Source of the DNA: Toxotes chatareus
Lineage: Eukaryota > Chordata > Actinopteri > Toxotidae
Direction of reading: 5' to 3'
NCBI GenBank assembly: GCA_016801885.1
Contig: CM028905.1
Span: 16,998,256 to 17,062,255, forward strand
Length of the DNA: 64,000 nucleotides
Positions within the stretch are counted from its first letter, which is position 1, and each line of letters starts with the position of its first letter. Positions 34,001 through 46,255 of this stretch are shown here, piece after piece. The notes under the pieces are model-generated. The model worked only from the letters and a program-made list of their open reading frames with translations. It did not search any database and had not been told where the DNA came from. The translations under genes were made by a program, and so were the position numbers.

Positions 34001-35441
34001 TTTGCATTACTGGCTTTGAAACAGAATGTACAAAAGGTCATTTTGTGTTAATAAAATTTTTTTTACTATTACTGTTGTGTAACAGTGAACATCTTTCCAC
34101 AGGTTCCACTGTCTTGTCTGCTAATGCAGTGTATATTAAAGGAGGCCATACACAGGCTGCTGCTGCAGTAATAATGCAGATGGAGGACTAATTCCATTCC
34201 ACTGAATGAAAAATTGAAAGTAGAAGTTGGACTGAGGGCAGCTTTTCACAGCTACATGCACTGCAACCACTGCATTAGATAGGTTTGGTTTGGTCACATG
34301 ATTCAAATGCGCTTTTCAGGGATTTCATTAAATTTCAAGAGAAGCTTCAGAGTGTGGTCTGAACCAGCAGCGGATGGCGTGGGCCCGTCGCCAAGGGCCC
34401 ATGGGGCGTCACGTGCCCCATTACACACCCATCCATAGTATCATTATAATTTTTTTTTTTACTTTCACATTACACCCCACTCTCCTCCTTCCTGTCACCC
34501 ACCAAAAAATGTTATCCTTTTTTATATTATTGTGAGCAGCAAGTGTTTCCCAGGTGGTTTCCTATATTCTCTTCTATTTTGACTTGGTTGTCACATTGCA
34601 TATGCATTTCTGCTTAAAACTAGATTTATACTTCTGCTTCAAGGGACCATGCTGTACCTAGTGATGCTACGATACAAGGACACAGATTTGATCTTTTTTT
34701 TTTTTTTTTTTTTCCTTTTCCATCACTGCCATTTGCCACAAGTTTAAGCGGCTGCTTGAGGGTTAAGACTTGGATTTAAGATTTAGGTTTAGTTTTAGGT
34801 TTAGGTTAGGGTTGGGGTTACGTATTCAGTTTCCAGCTAACAGCTTACTTTGCCCGCTCAACAAAAAAACAACAATTCAGCAGTGGCAAGCAGCACATAA
34901 GTATTTATTTAATTCCATGAGCAGTTCATTTTTATTGGAATGAATTCACGTGTTAATATCTCATTATAAAGAAAAACCTTTCCTCCATGGTATCTGTTAT
35001 TTTTATCTCCTTTTTGTTTACCATCATTGTCATTTTAGTGTTTTATCGTTATTCGTGCTTTAAATGCTTCACCTGCTCCATATAAACCTGTAATACACTG
35101 TCTCATGCTCTGCTCTTGTGTGCTTGCTCTCATTCAGTTGTTTCCAGACTCTGTCTGCAGATTCATATGTCAGCTACAGTGTGTTATATAAACCGTTTAG
35201 TTGTTTTAATTGTTTATACAATGCTCATAAATGTTTAATGTAACAGGGAAGGTTTGTCACATTGTATGTCCCAGATTCTAACATCTTAGCCCTGACTCCA
35301 ACTTGATTGGTGAATAGATTTTAAGATGTTTGACAAATTCAGCCCTCTTTAGATCACAAAACTCTTATGCCCCTATTCACCTGCCTAAACCTAAATAACA
35401 ATTTTAGCATTATTTTTTTTTTATCTTCCATCCTTGTTCAG
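31085..35441. other. Mostly unique sequence, possible regulatory blocks
   Basis: Apart from the Tc1-like tail at 32625-32745 and homopolymer tracts, no repeat or exon was recognised. Blocks at 33450-33680 and 33900-34060 are rich in motifs such as ATTTGCAT, CAATTAG, CTAATTAG and TAATTA, as often seen in conserved enhancers. This is suggestive only. Confidence 0.35.
32625..32745 (+). mobile_element. Tc1-like transposon 3' tail fragment
   Basis: The run AATAAATTTA, then TTTTCACCTTTTCATTATGG, GGCTCTGAGTGTAGATTA and GATTTTAGCATAAGGCTGCA matches the 3' untranslated end of a Tc1-like element common in fish. It resembles the copy at 52510-52675: ATGGGGC.CTGAGTGTAGA is shared. Confidence 0.7.
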
Positions 35442-37262
35442 TCCAAGGAATCAGACAAAATGCACTCAATGGCAGAGGAACCGGGCAGTGACCTGCTCCA
35501 GGCCACCCGTCCCTTGAAGTTTATTCAGCTCCAGCTGCTCGAGCCGGCAAAGGACTGTGATAACACTGTCCAGAACTGTCCGGTCAGCTCCCTCTACTTT
35601 GTGGAGCTTCAAAATAAACTGGAGAAGCTTCTCTAAAAGCACAGAGGTGTAAGAATTACATTAATTTTTTTCTTTTGTTTTATAATCTCAGCTTCAGGTT
35701 TGATGATGGGGTTTAATCTAACATGAGACATTTTTCTGCTCCTTTCCCTCCACAGGCCACATTAAGGTGACAGATTGTGGACTCTCAAAGACTGGTCCAT
35801 TGAACATGACAGCAGACATGAATAAAGGATGCATTGAGAAAATATCCAGAGAGTTCACTGACACAGAGGTTGGTCTCGAATCATCTCCACTCATTTAAAC
35901 TTGTGTTTGATCCAATGTTACATGTGTTGTTGTTGTTTTTGTTGTTGTTATTTTCTGTTTTCTCTCTTTGTCCATTTCCTCCTACATGGAAGAAATGGAC
36001 ATCTCCCCAAGAGAGATCCTGAGGCAGGGCTGGGTCAGCCTGTAGACTGCTGGGCTGTGGTTATATTACTGTATGAGTTAGGGTTAGGGTTAGTTTAATT
36101 GTTAGTCTAATTAATTCATTCATTCATTGTCTTCTTCTCATTGTCACAGCTTTGAATGAATCTTTCTCGACTTTGAAAGAAGCACAGCTAGTGAGTTAAA
36201 AAAAAATCTCCCATTTTATGATTCGACTTTTCCATAAAACTCTGACATGTATCTTTCACATCTCTTTTCTTTTAGATGTGGGATATCAGTCTTTACACAC
36301 CATTCCCTTCTGCCAGTTGTGACTGATACCTGCTTCTTTGTCAGATAAGCTCATCTGGCCACAGGGGGATGATGTCGTGCCAGCTGATGCCCAAGACTTC
36401 ATCACCCTTCTCCTGAAAAAGAACAGTGTGAAGTGCCTGGGCACAGGTAAGTGGCAGCTTTACAAATGATGGACACATGGATGGATATAGTATGACACTT
36501 AAACTGCTTGGAGGAAAAACCTGTGGAGGAACAGGCTGGTGTATGTTTGCATACATACACAGCACCTAGGAGCTCTAATTTATTGCCACCACTGTGACTA
36601 CAGGAGACATGTCTGAGTCTCATGATGGTCTACCACTAAAATTACTGTTCTGTGTCTGGGAGAAAAGAGAGGTTAATGGGCAACAGCTCAGTTTTTGCTG
36701 CGGGCCCCTGAATCTGTCATTGTGCCCATGACAGAGCTGTAGAGCTGTATTTTAAAAGAAGAATTGTGTCATAGTTAGGGACGCATTACAGTTAACGGTA
36801 GTGAGACTAGCTCGGTGCACCTTAATAAAAAGGTTGTCCATGGAGAGACCAGGTCCTAATAACCACTGAGAGCTCCAGAGACCTATGATTGAAAGCTCAC
36901 ATTTACTGACTGTTTTTTATAACAAAGGATGTGATAGCAGTGGGGCCGGGGATGTGGTGTGGAGGGACTGGGTCAGGTGCAGCTCTTAAACTGGGCCCAA
37001 GACTTGTCCTGTGAACTAAACTAAATGTTTGCTTGTCATACCCAGGAGGAGCTGGTGAGGTGAAGGCACATCCATTCTTCCAGGATCTGGACTGGAACAA
37101 CCTCCTGAGTCAGGACCCTCCGTTTGTCCCTCAGCTGGAGAATGAGGAGGACAGCAGGACACTAGCAGTGATAATGATGAAGAGTCACCTGTGGAGCTCC
37201 CATACTTCTGCTCTATTGCCTTCCATTACAGAAAGGTGCAGTTTTTATTCTCAACAAGTAAC
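35442..37262 (+). pseudogene. MAST-family serine/threonine kinase pseudogene, exon-intron structure kept
   Basis: Five blocks match MAST kinases (microtubule-associated Ser/Thr kinases) in order. (1) 35442-35646 is part of the N-terminal MAST domain, ending YFVELQNKLEKLL, then a TAA stop at 35634. (2) 35756-35868 covers the activation-segment start: HIKVTDCGLSKTG, then CIEKISREF. DFG has become DCG. (3) About 35990-36085 has ISPREILRQG, then after a frameshift GQPVDCWAVVILLYE. (4) 36344-36446 encodes IWPQGDDVVPADAQDF and ends CLGT with a GTAAGT donor. (5) 37046-37262 encodes GAGEVKAHPFFQDLDWNNLL, then a frameshifted SDNDEESPVELP block. Blocks 4 and 5 join in phase across a GT-AG intron, giving LGTGGAGEVK. 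The whole N-lobe, including the ATP-binding loop, Lys and HRD, is absent. This is a decayed genomic duplicate, not a processed copy. The paralogue is not assigned. Confidence 0.85.
36078..36093 (+). repeat. Short telomere-like (TTAGGG)n
   Basis: Two full TTAGGG units plus TTAG just after the third kinase block. Too short to imply a telomeric origin. Confidence 0.6.
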
Positions 37263-38829
37263 TGACTGACTTGCAAAAGTACTCAGGTCCTGGACAATCA
37301 TCAACAGTAAGTACTGCATGGCCAGAACAGCACCCATTTGGAAAGACAATACAAAACAGTGTTACACCCAGGCTCAGGGATCAGCTTCAATAGAGAACAG
37401 ACCAAACCAAACAATGGAGAACAGACTAAACCAGACAAAACAACACACAGGAGGTAGGGGAAAACACTAGAAACACAAAGAGAGGGGAGAAAAGGTCCTG
37501 CCTATTCCTAACAAATAAACCATTCAAAGTCATTAAAAAGCTTAAAAAGTAAAAACTAATTCTTTTTTTCTGAGTTAAGATGTTTAAAAATCTCTCTAAA
37601 TTAATCTTTGTGGCTGATGTAGTGAGAAACATGTGACCTCTATTGGCTACACAGGCCTGTCCACTGTATGTTTCTCCAGCAGAGCAATATCCTGCCTCAT
37701 CCTTTCCCTCCATATTTTCCATCAGCCATGGATATATACTCCTCTTCTTGTGTATTTGTCTTTCATTATTATTTTTTTATGACTGTAGAGGGGCAGATTG
37801 CAATGAAGTGATCCATATTTTCTGAAACCCTTGATGTTGTCGCCACCTGTGCACAGTGTGTTCAAACCCAGCAGGGACCTGCAGGGATTGCCAGAGGAAT
37901 CAGTCTCTTTAGCAGAGCAATATCCTGTATCTCCTCACTCTCCATCAGTGACGTATCTGTATCTGATGCATCAGTGATGTCTATTCAGCTGCTGAGAGTG
38001 ACGCAGGCAGATGCCCATCAGGGATTGGTCAAATCAACACAAACTCGCACTTGCACATGTGAATTTATGCACAACTTGCCATACATATGCATGCACGTGC
38101 TAAGGCTACAACTGCTTAGGTCAGTGCTCAGGCATATGGAGCATGACTGATTTGGCTGCAGGTAGACAGCAGTCTCATGAGCCTTGGACAGCATTGTTGT
38201 GGGTGCAGCTACACTGTGTTTGTGAAAGAGCGAGGATGAGTGACAGCTAGAGAGGAACAGATGATCAGATTCTTGATAAGAATCAGTTGTGGGCAATGTG
38301 CTCGCGAGCTCTCAGACCTTCATATCAAATGAACTCATTACTTTTCAGAATGGTTTAGACATGGAGGAAGGCTTGTATTTTTAGGAATTGAAGGGTATCT
38401 GGGTTAGGCCTGGGATTTTCATAATAGTATATGAAAATTAGACCCTCGGGGCTTTTTTAGTAGCTCTTACAGGGCTATTACTTCATATCGTGTAGTGGGG
38501 ATTAGCTTATGTTAGAATCCATGCTGGCAGATGCTGTGGGCTCTGACAGCTGTACTTGGATAAGAGAAACCATTGCGATTTTGAAAATGATATAGTCACA
38601 GGCATGTCTAAATACAGAATTATACTGTATGAAGTGATAACAAGCATGCATAATTACTGCTAATGTTACATGGAAAACAGTGGAAATTTCCTTTGAACAC
38701 TTAGAAATCCAGTGTATTTGAGTTTCTGCATTATTTCTTCCTGTTGTGCTCCATTCTATTTCAAAAATGTATTTTTCCAAAGCTTCTTGTTAGCCTCTTA
38801 TTTTACCCCCTGAGTGACTTCATATGGAC
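37263..38829. other. Gene-free stretch downstream of the kinase remnant
   Basis: No further MAST exons (for example the PDZ domain) were recognised, nor any repeat. Confidence 0.45.
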
Positions 38830-39240
38830 TCCATGCTTGTTTTGCATGCCTGTTTTATCTTGTAATCATTTACCTGTTATGAATTTGGTTGTTCTTCTTC
38901 CTGTCTTTTTTTTCCCCACCTGTGTGATTGCTTGCCCCACCCCAATCAGTTTCACCTGTCCCCTATCACCACTGTCTGTATTCTCCTGGCAGTCTGTCTG
39001 CTTTAGCTTCTGTTCATTTTTTTCGGTTTCTTTGTTCTTGTTATGTTCCAGAAAATTCTAGAAAATTCTAGAAAATCCTAGTGTTCCTGTTTCCAGCGAG
39101 TGTTTTTGCCCACCTGTGTTCCGGTCTGCATTGTCATCTGGTCTGCAGGTAAGCTTGCTTTTTATTGTTGTTGTTGTAGTATCTTCACTAAGTCTGTCAG
39201 TCTTGCAGTCTGCATTTTGGTCCAACCTGCCTGTGCAGTG
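38830..39240 (+). repeat. LTR-like repeat related to 20908-21388
   Basis: CACCTGTGTGATTGCTTGCC, then CCACCCCAATCAGTTTCACC, aligns with GCCTGTTTGATTACCTGGCC, then CCGCCCTAATGTGTTGCACC at about 21037-21075. Further on, TTCTTGTTATGTTCCAG corresponds to TTCTTGTGGCAAGCGTTCCAG. The unit therefore belongs to the same LTR-like family, diverged. It carries the heat-shock-type array described separately. Confidence 0.5.
39046..39073. promoter_or_regulatory. Six-unit heat-shock-element-like array
   Basis: TTC, GAA, TTC, GAA, TTC and GAA follow each other with exactly two bases between each (TTCcaGAAaaTTCtaGAA, then aaTTCtaGAA). This is the perfect alternating nGAAn/nTTCn arrangement bound by heat-shock factor trimers. 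It arises from a 10-bp tandem repeat of GAAAATTCTA (39051-39080), so chance expansion is an alternative. Confidence 0.6.
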
Positions 39241-42200
39241 ACAGAGGGTTGAATGCATTTTAACACACTGTTAAGATGACTTGTTTTAAGTCAGTGGGTT
39301 GCACAAAAGTATAGATGTGAACTTCATGGTGGCACTGCCGGATAAGTCAGGGAGTCACAGCAGTAGGATGCACAAGCTGCCTTTTCTTTCCCCCCTAAGT
39401 TTTAAATAAGATTCAGTGTCACCTGCTCTGGCCCCAGGAATGCATATGACTTTGGTTGCTGGTGTTATTAACTTCTCAAACTAGAGCTGCCAAAAATCAG
39501 AGTTGGTTTCTCAGGTGTAGCTGAGCTTGAAGCTACTAACCTCACTAGCTGTGCTTCTAGAGTTACACTCTGTCTCTCATGACTGCTCAATTGAAAAAGG
39601 ATTTGGTCCAGTCAGAACCAAGCTATCCTCCTTATTAATACCTCTGGGCTGCTGGCTCCATTAAAGCTGTTCCCTGGACTCCTTTCATCCCTTTGGTTTA
39701 AAAAAAAAAAAAAAAAGAAAAAAGTTCTGATAAGGGTGACCTGAGGTGTGAGGAATAATATTGGGTAATCCATTCTATCAAATAAGCCAGATGGACAGAA
39801 CCGGGCCATAAGTTCTCTTTAATAATCTAAGTCACAACAGCTGAAGCCAAGATTACTTATTCTAGCCAGCTGGCAGTGTGTCCCAGGTAGGGTCAGACAG
39901 GGCAGCTTTAAAATGTTGTGGCCTGCAGGAAGCTGCTCAGCTGAGCAGGAGAGACAGAGAGAGGAAGGGACAGCAGGGAAATCCCATTTGCTTTTCAAAT
40001 CTGCTGTTTCAAACTGACTTCAAGTGGTCAAATCTGATTTGTGTGTCTAAATGCATTTGTGTTTAGACAAATGTGTTTGCACTGACTGTGACGCTGGCAG
40101 GTCTCCAAGACAATGACCGATGACTATGGGAGCAAAATCACTTAGATAGGCTGTGCTCAGGTGATATTTCCTGTTTTACAAGTTAATGAGGACAATCTGG
40201 GTGACGGGTATGGACTGCTGGATACTTAAGGACAGCGGCTACATCAGCTGTGTCCTTGAATTTAGAAAAAAAAAAAGGAAAAGATTGCTGCAATTTTTGG
40301 CCACATTTCTCAGAAGCTTCTGAAATGGGTCTGACCCATTTAGCCCATTATGAAATATTCTGTTTCAAAATGCAACATCCGCAGAAAGTAGCCTCTTGAA
40401 AGCACAGCCTCAGTAGAACCTTGTGGTAGTCTAAGCTGATTGACCAGGTCTGGCTTCAAGTACGGTCTTTGTCCTAGCTTGTCTGCAGTTTAACTTGATA
40501 ATGAGACAATTTCAAAGTAATGTGCACATTTAGTTGATTTCACGTTAACACCTTACTAAGATGTATTTTTGGAGAGGCATAATTCTGGCTTGAATCCTCT
40601 GTTGCCTTTTCCCACACCAGTCAGTTCAGATCCCTCTTGCTCTGTTCTTCATTTTGACTGTGTCTCACCACAGTGGTGTTGATGTCTTGAAACTCTTAGT
40701 GTTGTGACGAGCTCAAAGTTTCAACGATACTTAACGAGAATGTTGTCATTTTGTAGTCATGCACAATGCATTTGTGAGATCATGATATTTTTCCTTTATC
40801 CTTGTACAACTGTTTTTGTTCTACTTTATGTAACAAGGTGTTCAGTTGAAAAAAAGCTTGAACTGGAACCTGAAACCTGCAGCCTGTGTAGCACTGCATG
40901 CAGCATTTGGGTCACCGATCCTGTGCAAGTTTTTATTTATTTATCTTTCTTAACTATGAGGATACAAACTGAAATGTCATATGCATCACAGCAGATAAAC
41001 AGTATCATAATTACAATAACAATACCATACATATGCAGAGTTTCTAAACAATGGCAGTCGTGAATAGTAAGAAATGGTACTTGGTTGAACAGAAAGACAA
41101 TGTGCCATTATTCCATACCAGTAATTATAGCGCTGTGTAGAATGCATGTTGGATGACAGCTCCTGAAAACACTGGCCAGATATTGACGATTTAAGTCTGT
41201 TGTGAAAACATGCACTGGGTAAGTTTCCTGTTCAGACATCAGAAGTAATAGCATAGCTTGTATTAGACTCACAAAAAGTTAGATTTGAGCTACATGAACG
41301 TAGCTAAAGATATTGAGACAGCAACAATCTAAGAGAAGGGGACATACAGGAAATGAGACAAAGTCAGACAAGACATTAGAGAGTGACAGGGAGGATGATG
41401 AAGACGGAGACGGAGTGAGGCATCCTCCTATTGGAGCTTTGTTCTCAGCTGAAAGTGGGTCACCAAAGGGCCGGAGGTTAAAGCTGTGACAACAGCACTC
41501 TGCTCGCTTCTATAAAAACCTGTTCTTCTTTTTTGGCAGAAAAAGACATTTTGTGAAATTGATTTCTGAGAAAAAGAGAAAGTGACAGAGTTAAGCAGAG
41601 GGAAAGTGGAGCACATAGAGGGAAAGTGCAAGAGGAAATGCTCCAACAAGAAAGTATCACAGTAAAAAAGTATAATAGCAAGAGGGAGGAAGAGTGCAGA
41701 CATTATGTAAATGCAATTGTTTCAGTTTGTGAAATAAATTGAATGAATTATGCTTTGCCTAACCCCCCGGCACTCTGTTACACCCCCCCCCATTTCTCTC
41801 TCTGCAGTTATGTGTGTTTATATGACTCTCCCTTTGTGCAGGTGTGGGTGAAATAAGCCTGCTGAAGCAGCTTTTCAGCACCCAGAAATTTAGCTTTTTG
41901 AAACTTTATTATATTACAGAGTAAAGTAATCATGGGCAGGAAAGAAAACAGCCTTTGAGGTAGTGCGCTTTAAATTAGAAGCCCGTTTCTATAGAATGCT
42001 CATTACCAGGGAAATAATTGAACTGAGTGGTTGGTGGGGATCAAAACAGTGTGCAGCTTTAATACAAGACATACACAAGCAGCAGGAAGCCTCCCAGGAA
42101 ATGAAAACAACTTGTAAAGAAGTAATGGGAACAAAGTGATATTTAAGGGTTACTTTTTGGAGGTGCTATTTTTTTGTTTGTTTTTAACTGAGACCCTTGG

Positions 42201-42404
42201 CTGATAAGTCAGGGTCTTACACAGAGGTAGAATCGTAAAGCACAAGTTGCAAAAGGAACAAATGTAGATGAAACTTTTAATGAATAATTTTTGCTTTATG
42301 CACAAAATGAAACACATGTACAGTTGTTCTTACAGAAGGCAACAAAATGAGTAAGCTATGCAGCCATGCACGTCGCTCTGTGAGGCTGTATTTAGACTCA
42401 GAGG
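39241..42404. other. Gene-free stretch
   Basis: Contents are poly(A) tracts near 39700 and 40267, a purine-rich tract at 41560-41700 and a C-rich patch near 41762-41790. The block 41860-42060 looks complex and could be conserved non-coding DNA. No exon was found. Confidence 0.4.
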
Positions 42405-42620
42405 TGCTTTCAGCTAAATGCTAACATCAGCATGCTGAAAGCCATCACAACGACAATGCTAGCATGCTGTCGTTTAGGAGGTATAACATTTACCCCTGCC
42501 ACCATCTTAACTTTGCATGTTAGCATGCTACCTATTTCTTATTCGTCTTAAACATGAAATACAGGTGCGGGGTTGTCACTGGTTTTGCAGGTACTGAAAT
42601 TTCCATCAGCCTTGATTGTT
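42405..42620. repeat. Teleost repeat rich in GCATGC palindromes
   Basis: Blocks such as CTAACATCAGCATGCTGAAA, CAATGCTAGCATGCTGTCGT, TAGGAGGTATAACATTTACC and TTAGCATGCTACC follow the order of a short dispersed repeat I recognise from many teleosts (GCTAAC.TTAGCATGCTAAC). Its class is uncertain. Confidence 0.6.
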
Positions 42621-45137
42621 CTGTGACAAAACTGTGGAAGTAAGGAAATACATCTTTTGAAATGGGTTCAAATGCCATTCATGTTGTTTGAACCATTCCA
42701 GTAATGAAAAAAAGTTGGACTCGCTGTAGGCTACTTATTTTTTCTTTTATTTATTTATTTATTCCTTTATTTTAAAGAGACCATGAGGAAACTCTTATGC
42801 TGAAAGCTTTAGGTTATGGGCCTAGCTTGCTTCCACTGCCCCACTTTGCTGTCAGTTTCTACAAATGGGATTTAAACCCTTAAATCCTGATTTAGGAGTC
42901 ACAGCCTTAACCATGAGGCCCCTGGGCTTCAACGTCCCAATTCAAAGCCTTTGTGTTTTCATTGCCAACATTTTGGAACGCATTTTCTGTTGATTTTTCT
43001 CAGACCCAGTGTGAGGAAGTCTCAGCTATGGACAGGTAAAAACATCAGTTATCAAGATAAGTGCAAATGCTAATGCAATGCCTGCACAATACAGAGACAG
43101 CAGGAAGATGGTGAAATGTAAAAATGCTGCATGCAGAATGGGAATGAGTGTGTTTACCATGCATGAGTCTTTGCCCTGCTTGTTAGCCTCTGACAAATGT
43201 TGTGAGTGGTGAGTGGATGACATTTGCAGCCTCAGGTAATCAATGACTGGATCCCTCATTACCATTGCAAAGGACTATTATGGCTCAAACACACACATTC
43301 TCAAATATAAACTAACAAATGTGGAATCTCTGTCCCATGCTCGCTCTCTCTCTCTCTCTGTCACACACACACACACACACTCTCTCGCAGGGCAGCCACT
43401 GTAATTACACGAAGTGTAATCGTTCACGGTGGCTAAGCCAGAGCTTGTCCAGTTAATTCAAAAACAATTTTAATTAAGGTGATAAACATTTAAATTTCTT
43501 CTGGGAGATTTGTATTGTATTTTACTCTGCCTCTTCTGCTGTCTCTCTCTCTCTCATCCCTCTTCCCCTTTTAACTGCTCTTTTACTCTTCCAATCTCTT
43601 TGATCTGTTTGTCTTTCTTCGTGCCCACCTTCCTATCCCTTCTCCATCTTCCTTTCATGTCTTTCAGTATTTTGTCTGTCTTCTGGGGATGAGGATTACC
43701 TCTTTTACAGCCAACACAGTATTTCCTCTGTGAAAAGTGACTCATTCAGTGCTTCAATAGGCCCACTCCTGTTAGTTCAAGTTTTAAGTCCTGTTCCATT
43801 CTCTGGCTCTCGACCCCCACCCTCCACCCCACCCCCCTTCGTCCCAGTACCACCCCAACACTCACTCAGTGGTGGCGAGCCCTGCCCGGGCACCCACCCA
43901 AGCTCTCTCTGTGAGCTAGCAAATGCTGCACATGTCCTCCTGTGCCACAGCATTAGAGAGAAAATTGCATTTGTGTTGAGAGGGATGATCCGTCTGAGGC
44001 CCTGTTGTTTCTCCTCCCATTCATGAAACACATCTCCATTGATTGCCAGTGTGTTTACTGTAAGGCCAATTGTGCTTGCGCTCCTATGCTTCCAGTAATA
44101 AGTAAGAATGCGGCCCATTATGTGGCCCTCTCAGACCAACCGTAGATTCTCAAAAGCCTGGCTACAGTTTGGAAATCAGAATGACAGATGAGAGGGAGCT
44201 CTGCAGCCAAGGCTGTAACAGTGTTACAGTTCCACCCAGCCACAGTCTGCCAAAGTCAGAGAAACCCTGAAATAACTGCTGAAGCATAGCTTATGAGAAA
44301 AGTTAACTTTTTATGTCACACACATAAAAATACTTCGATCATGCTGCATGGTCTTAAACCTGATTTCTGTTGTATTTTCAAATAACATCCTATGATTATA
44401 TCCTTTTTATGATGAAATATACTGTAGCAAAACAGCATGACTAGTTTATTTCACATTGTTGAAGAAAAATATTCTGCTATTAAGGAATGCTGATCAGGTC
44501 ATTGGGACGAAGTTGTCCTTGGTGACGGTGCCAAAAACATTTCAAATATATTTGCGTTTGCATTATCTGCAAAAAAAAAAGGTCATCTGTGCAAGCAGCT
44601 TGTGCCTAACTAAATGTGACCAAAAAACTGAAAAAAAAAAAAAAAACATGATTAGTACCTTCTGTGTGAATGTACTAAAGTATGAATTCTAAAACTGTTT
44701 AAATCTTAAATTTTGCAGTTTACTGTTACTCTTTTCTTGCTCATATGATAGTAAATGTTTTTTTTTTTTTTTTTGGTGGTGAAATGAATTGTTGAAATAG
44801 TTTTAAAGTAGTTTAAGTACCTTCAAATAGAGTTTGAAGATACTTAATTACGAAACATCCTGTAGCAGTTACAAACTTGCAATTTCATGTATTTTGCAAC
44901 TTAGAAATTACAAATAATTTTGAGACTTGCATTTGTGTGATTCAGGCTTTAGTTTTGATTAATGAGCTTGTTTCAGATGTAAACAAATTGTAGACAGCAC
45001 TGCAGAAATGGGTTAACTGGCCCCTGGTCGGCCACTTAGCAAAAGCAGCTTGTCAGCAGCAGCACAACAGCAGCAGCTGCTGTCCTTCATCAGTGTCTGC
45101 AGCAGATGTGTTTAGCGACTGTAGCAAATATGTTTTT
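42621..45137. other. Gene-free stretch, possible conserved non-coding blocks
   Basis: It holds a CT/CA compound microsatellite at 43340-43384, a pyrimidine-rich tract at 43540-43680, a small ATTACAC-GTGTAAT inverted repeat at 43400-43417 and complex sequence at 43920-44220. Poly(A)/(T) runs occur near 44571, 44630 and 44758. No gene is supported. Confidence 0.4.
43340..43384. repeat. (CT)n...(CA)n compound microsatellite
   Basis: Uninterrupted CT units followed by CA units and a return to CT. Confidence 0.9.
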
Positions 45138-45269
45138 TAAAATTTATTTTATTTTATTTTATTTTTTTCTCAGTGCTTACAGCCCAATACAAAGTCAGGG
45201 TACTTCTGTCAGCTAACTGGTGCTGAATGGATTGTTATGTGAATATAATGAATGCTGATATTTAGCGTC

Positions 45270-45391
45270 TAGGCTCTGACCTTGTCACTCCGTACAAGGA
45301 AACCCCAAACAGTGCCGTCAACAGTTTGTTTTGCGGAGTAGGGAGTGACAAGGGTAACTCACCTCATTCTGGAACGGAGACTCAGAGCCTA
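45270..45391. repeat. Foldback inverted repeat
   Basis: TAGGCTCTGA at 45270-45279 pairs with TCAGAGCCTA at 45382-45391, and CCTTGTCACTCC at 45280-45291 pairs with GGAGTGACAAGG at 45342-45353. An unpaired 28-bp stretch separates the two right-hand segments. It could be a small palindromic transposon with an insertion in one arm. Confidence 0.55.
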
Positions 45392-45574
45392 CAGGAGCAT
45401 GCTGGGGTTGAGATGGGGCTTTTGAAATTCTATTTGTATGACCGGGAACAGTAAAAGGCAGCAGGAGCAGCAAGTGTTGGCACAGATTTTAGGTGAACAA
45501 TTTGTATTCACCAAGCAATTCATCAACCTAAGGAGGACCTAAGCCATTCAATTTTGATTTTAGTCAATACTCCA

Positions 45575-45990
45575 GCTGCAGCCTTCTGATGCTGGAGTTT
45601 AATGCCTCCTTTGTCAGTCCAGAAAAAAATGCATTACAGTCAGTACATTAAACCTCACTGGACCAAGAACTGACCCCTGAGGGACTCTACATGGAATATG
45701 TGTGGAAGTAATTCATAGTTACAAGTAGAAACAGAACAATCATCTAGTAAGATAAGAATAAAAGTCAATTAAGAATGGTGCCTCTAAGGCCTAAACAGTA
45801 TTCAGGGTGATTAAGAAGAATTACATGGCCAGCTTTATCAAAGGCTACACTAAGGTCAAGAAACTTTATGGTTGTCTAATCTTCAAATCATTAACTACTC
45901 TGACCAGGGTGGTTTCTGTACTCCAAAACCGACTGGTAAACATCAAACTGTGAAAGACACATATGTAATTGTTGATTTACTGCCTTTTCT
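45575..45990 (+). repeat. Long teleost repeat, downstream part
   Basis: 'CAAGAACTGACCCCTGAGGG', 'ACTCTACATGGAAT', 'TTACATGGCCAGCTTTATCA' and 'AAGGCTACACTAAGGTCAAG' match, diverged, a long abundant fish repeat ('...CTGAGGGACACCAC' and 'TATCAAAGGCTGCACTGAGGTC' in my recollection). The piece at 55200-55790 appears to be the upstream part of the same unit. Confidence 0.55.
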
Positions 45991-46255
45991 AGAAGAGGAA
46001 TGCTCTACATAGTCATAGCCGAAAGGGAGACAGAACATAATGATAATGTATTTGCTGTCCTGATCTACTTTCAGGAAGAGTTGGGAAGTGGCAGGACCTG
46101 GAGTACGCTAGTCCAACCTACCCAGAGTTCATTGACAACGGTTTTTACCTGGACATTACTGCCCTATCTTAGATCTCCCCATTGCCACTGCCCAAATCAT
46201 TATTGATCATCGATGGTGTTAGGTTGCCGTAAAATCTGTATCGGTATCGGTATTT

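Noticed and set aside
36078..36093. Interstitial telomeric sequence
   Set aside because: Only two TTAGGG units, which is within chance for AT/G-rich sequence.
46073..46170. Exon-like stretch after a CTTTCAG acceptor encoding WQDLEYASPTYPEFIDNG
   Set aside because: The composition looks protein-like, but it ends in a stop with no donor and no family match, and it lies between repeats. Kept only as a note.
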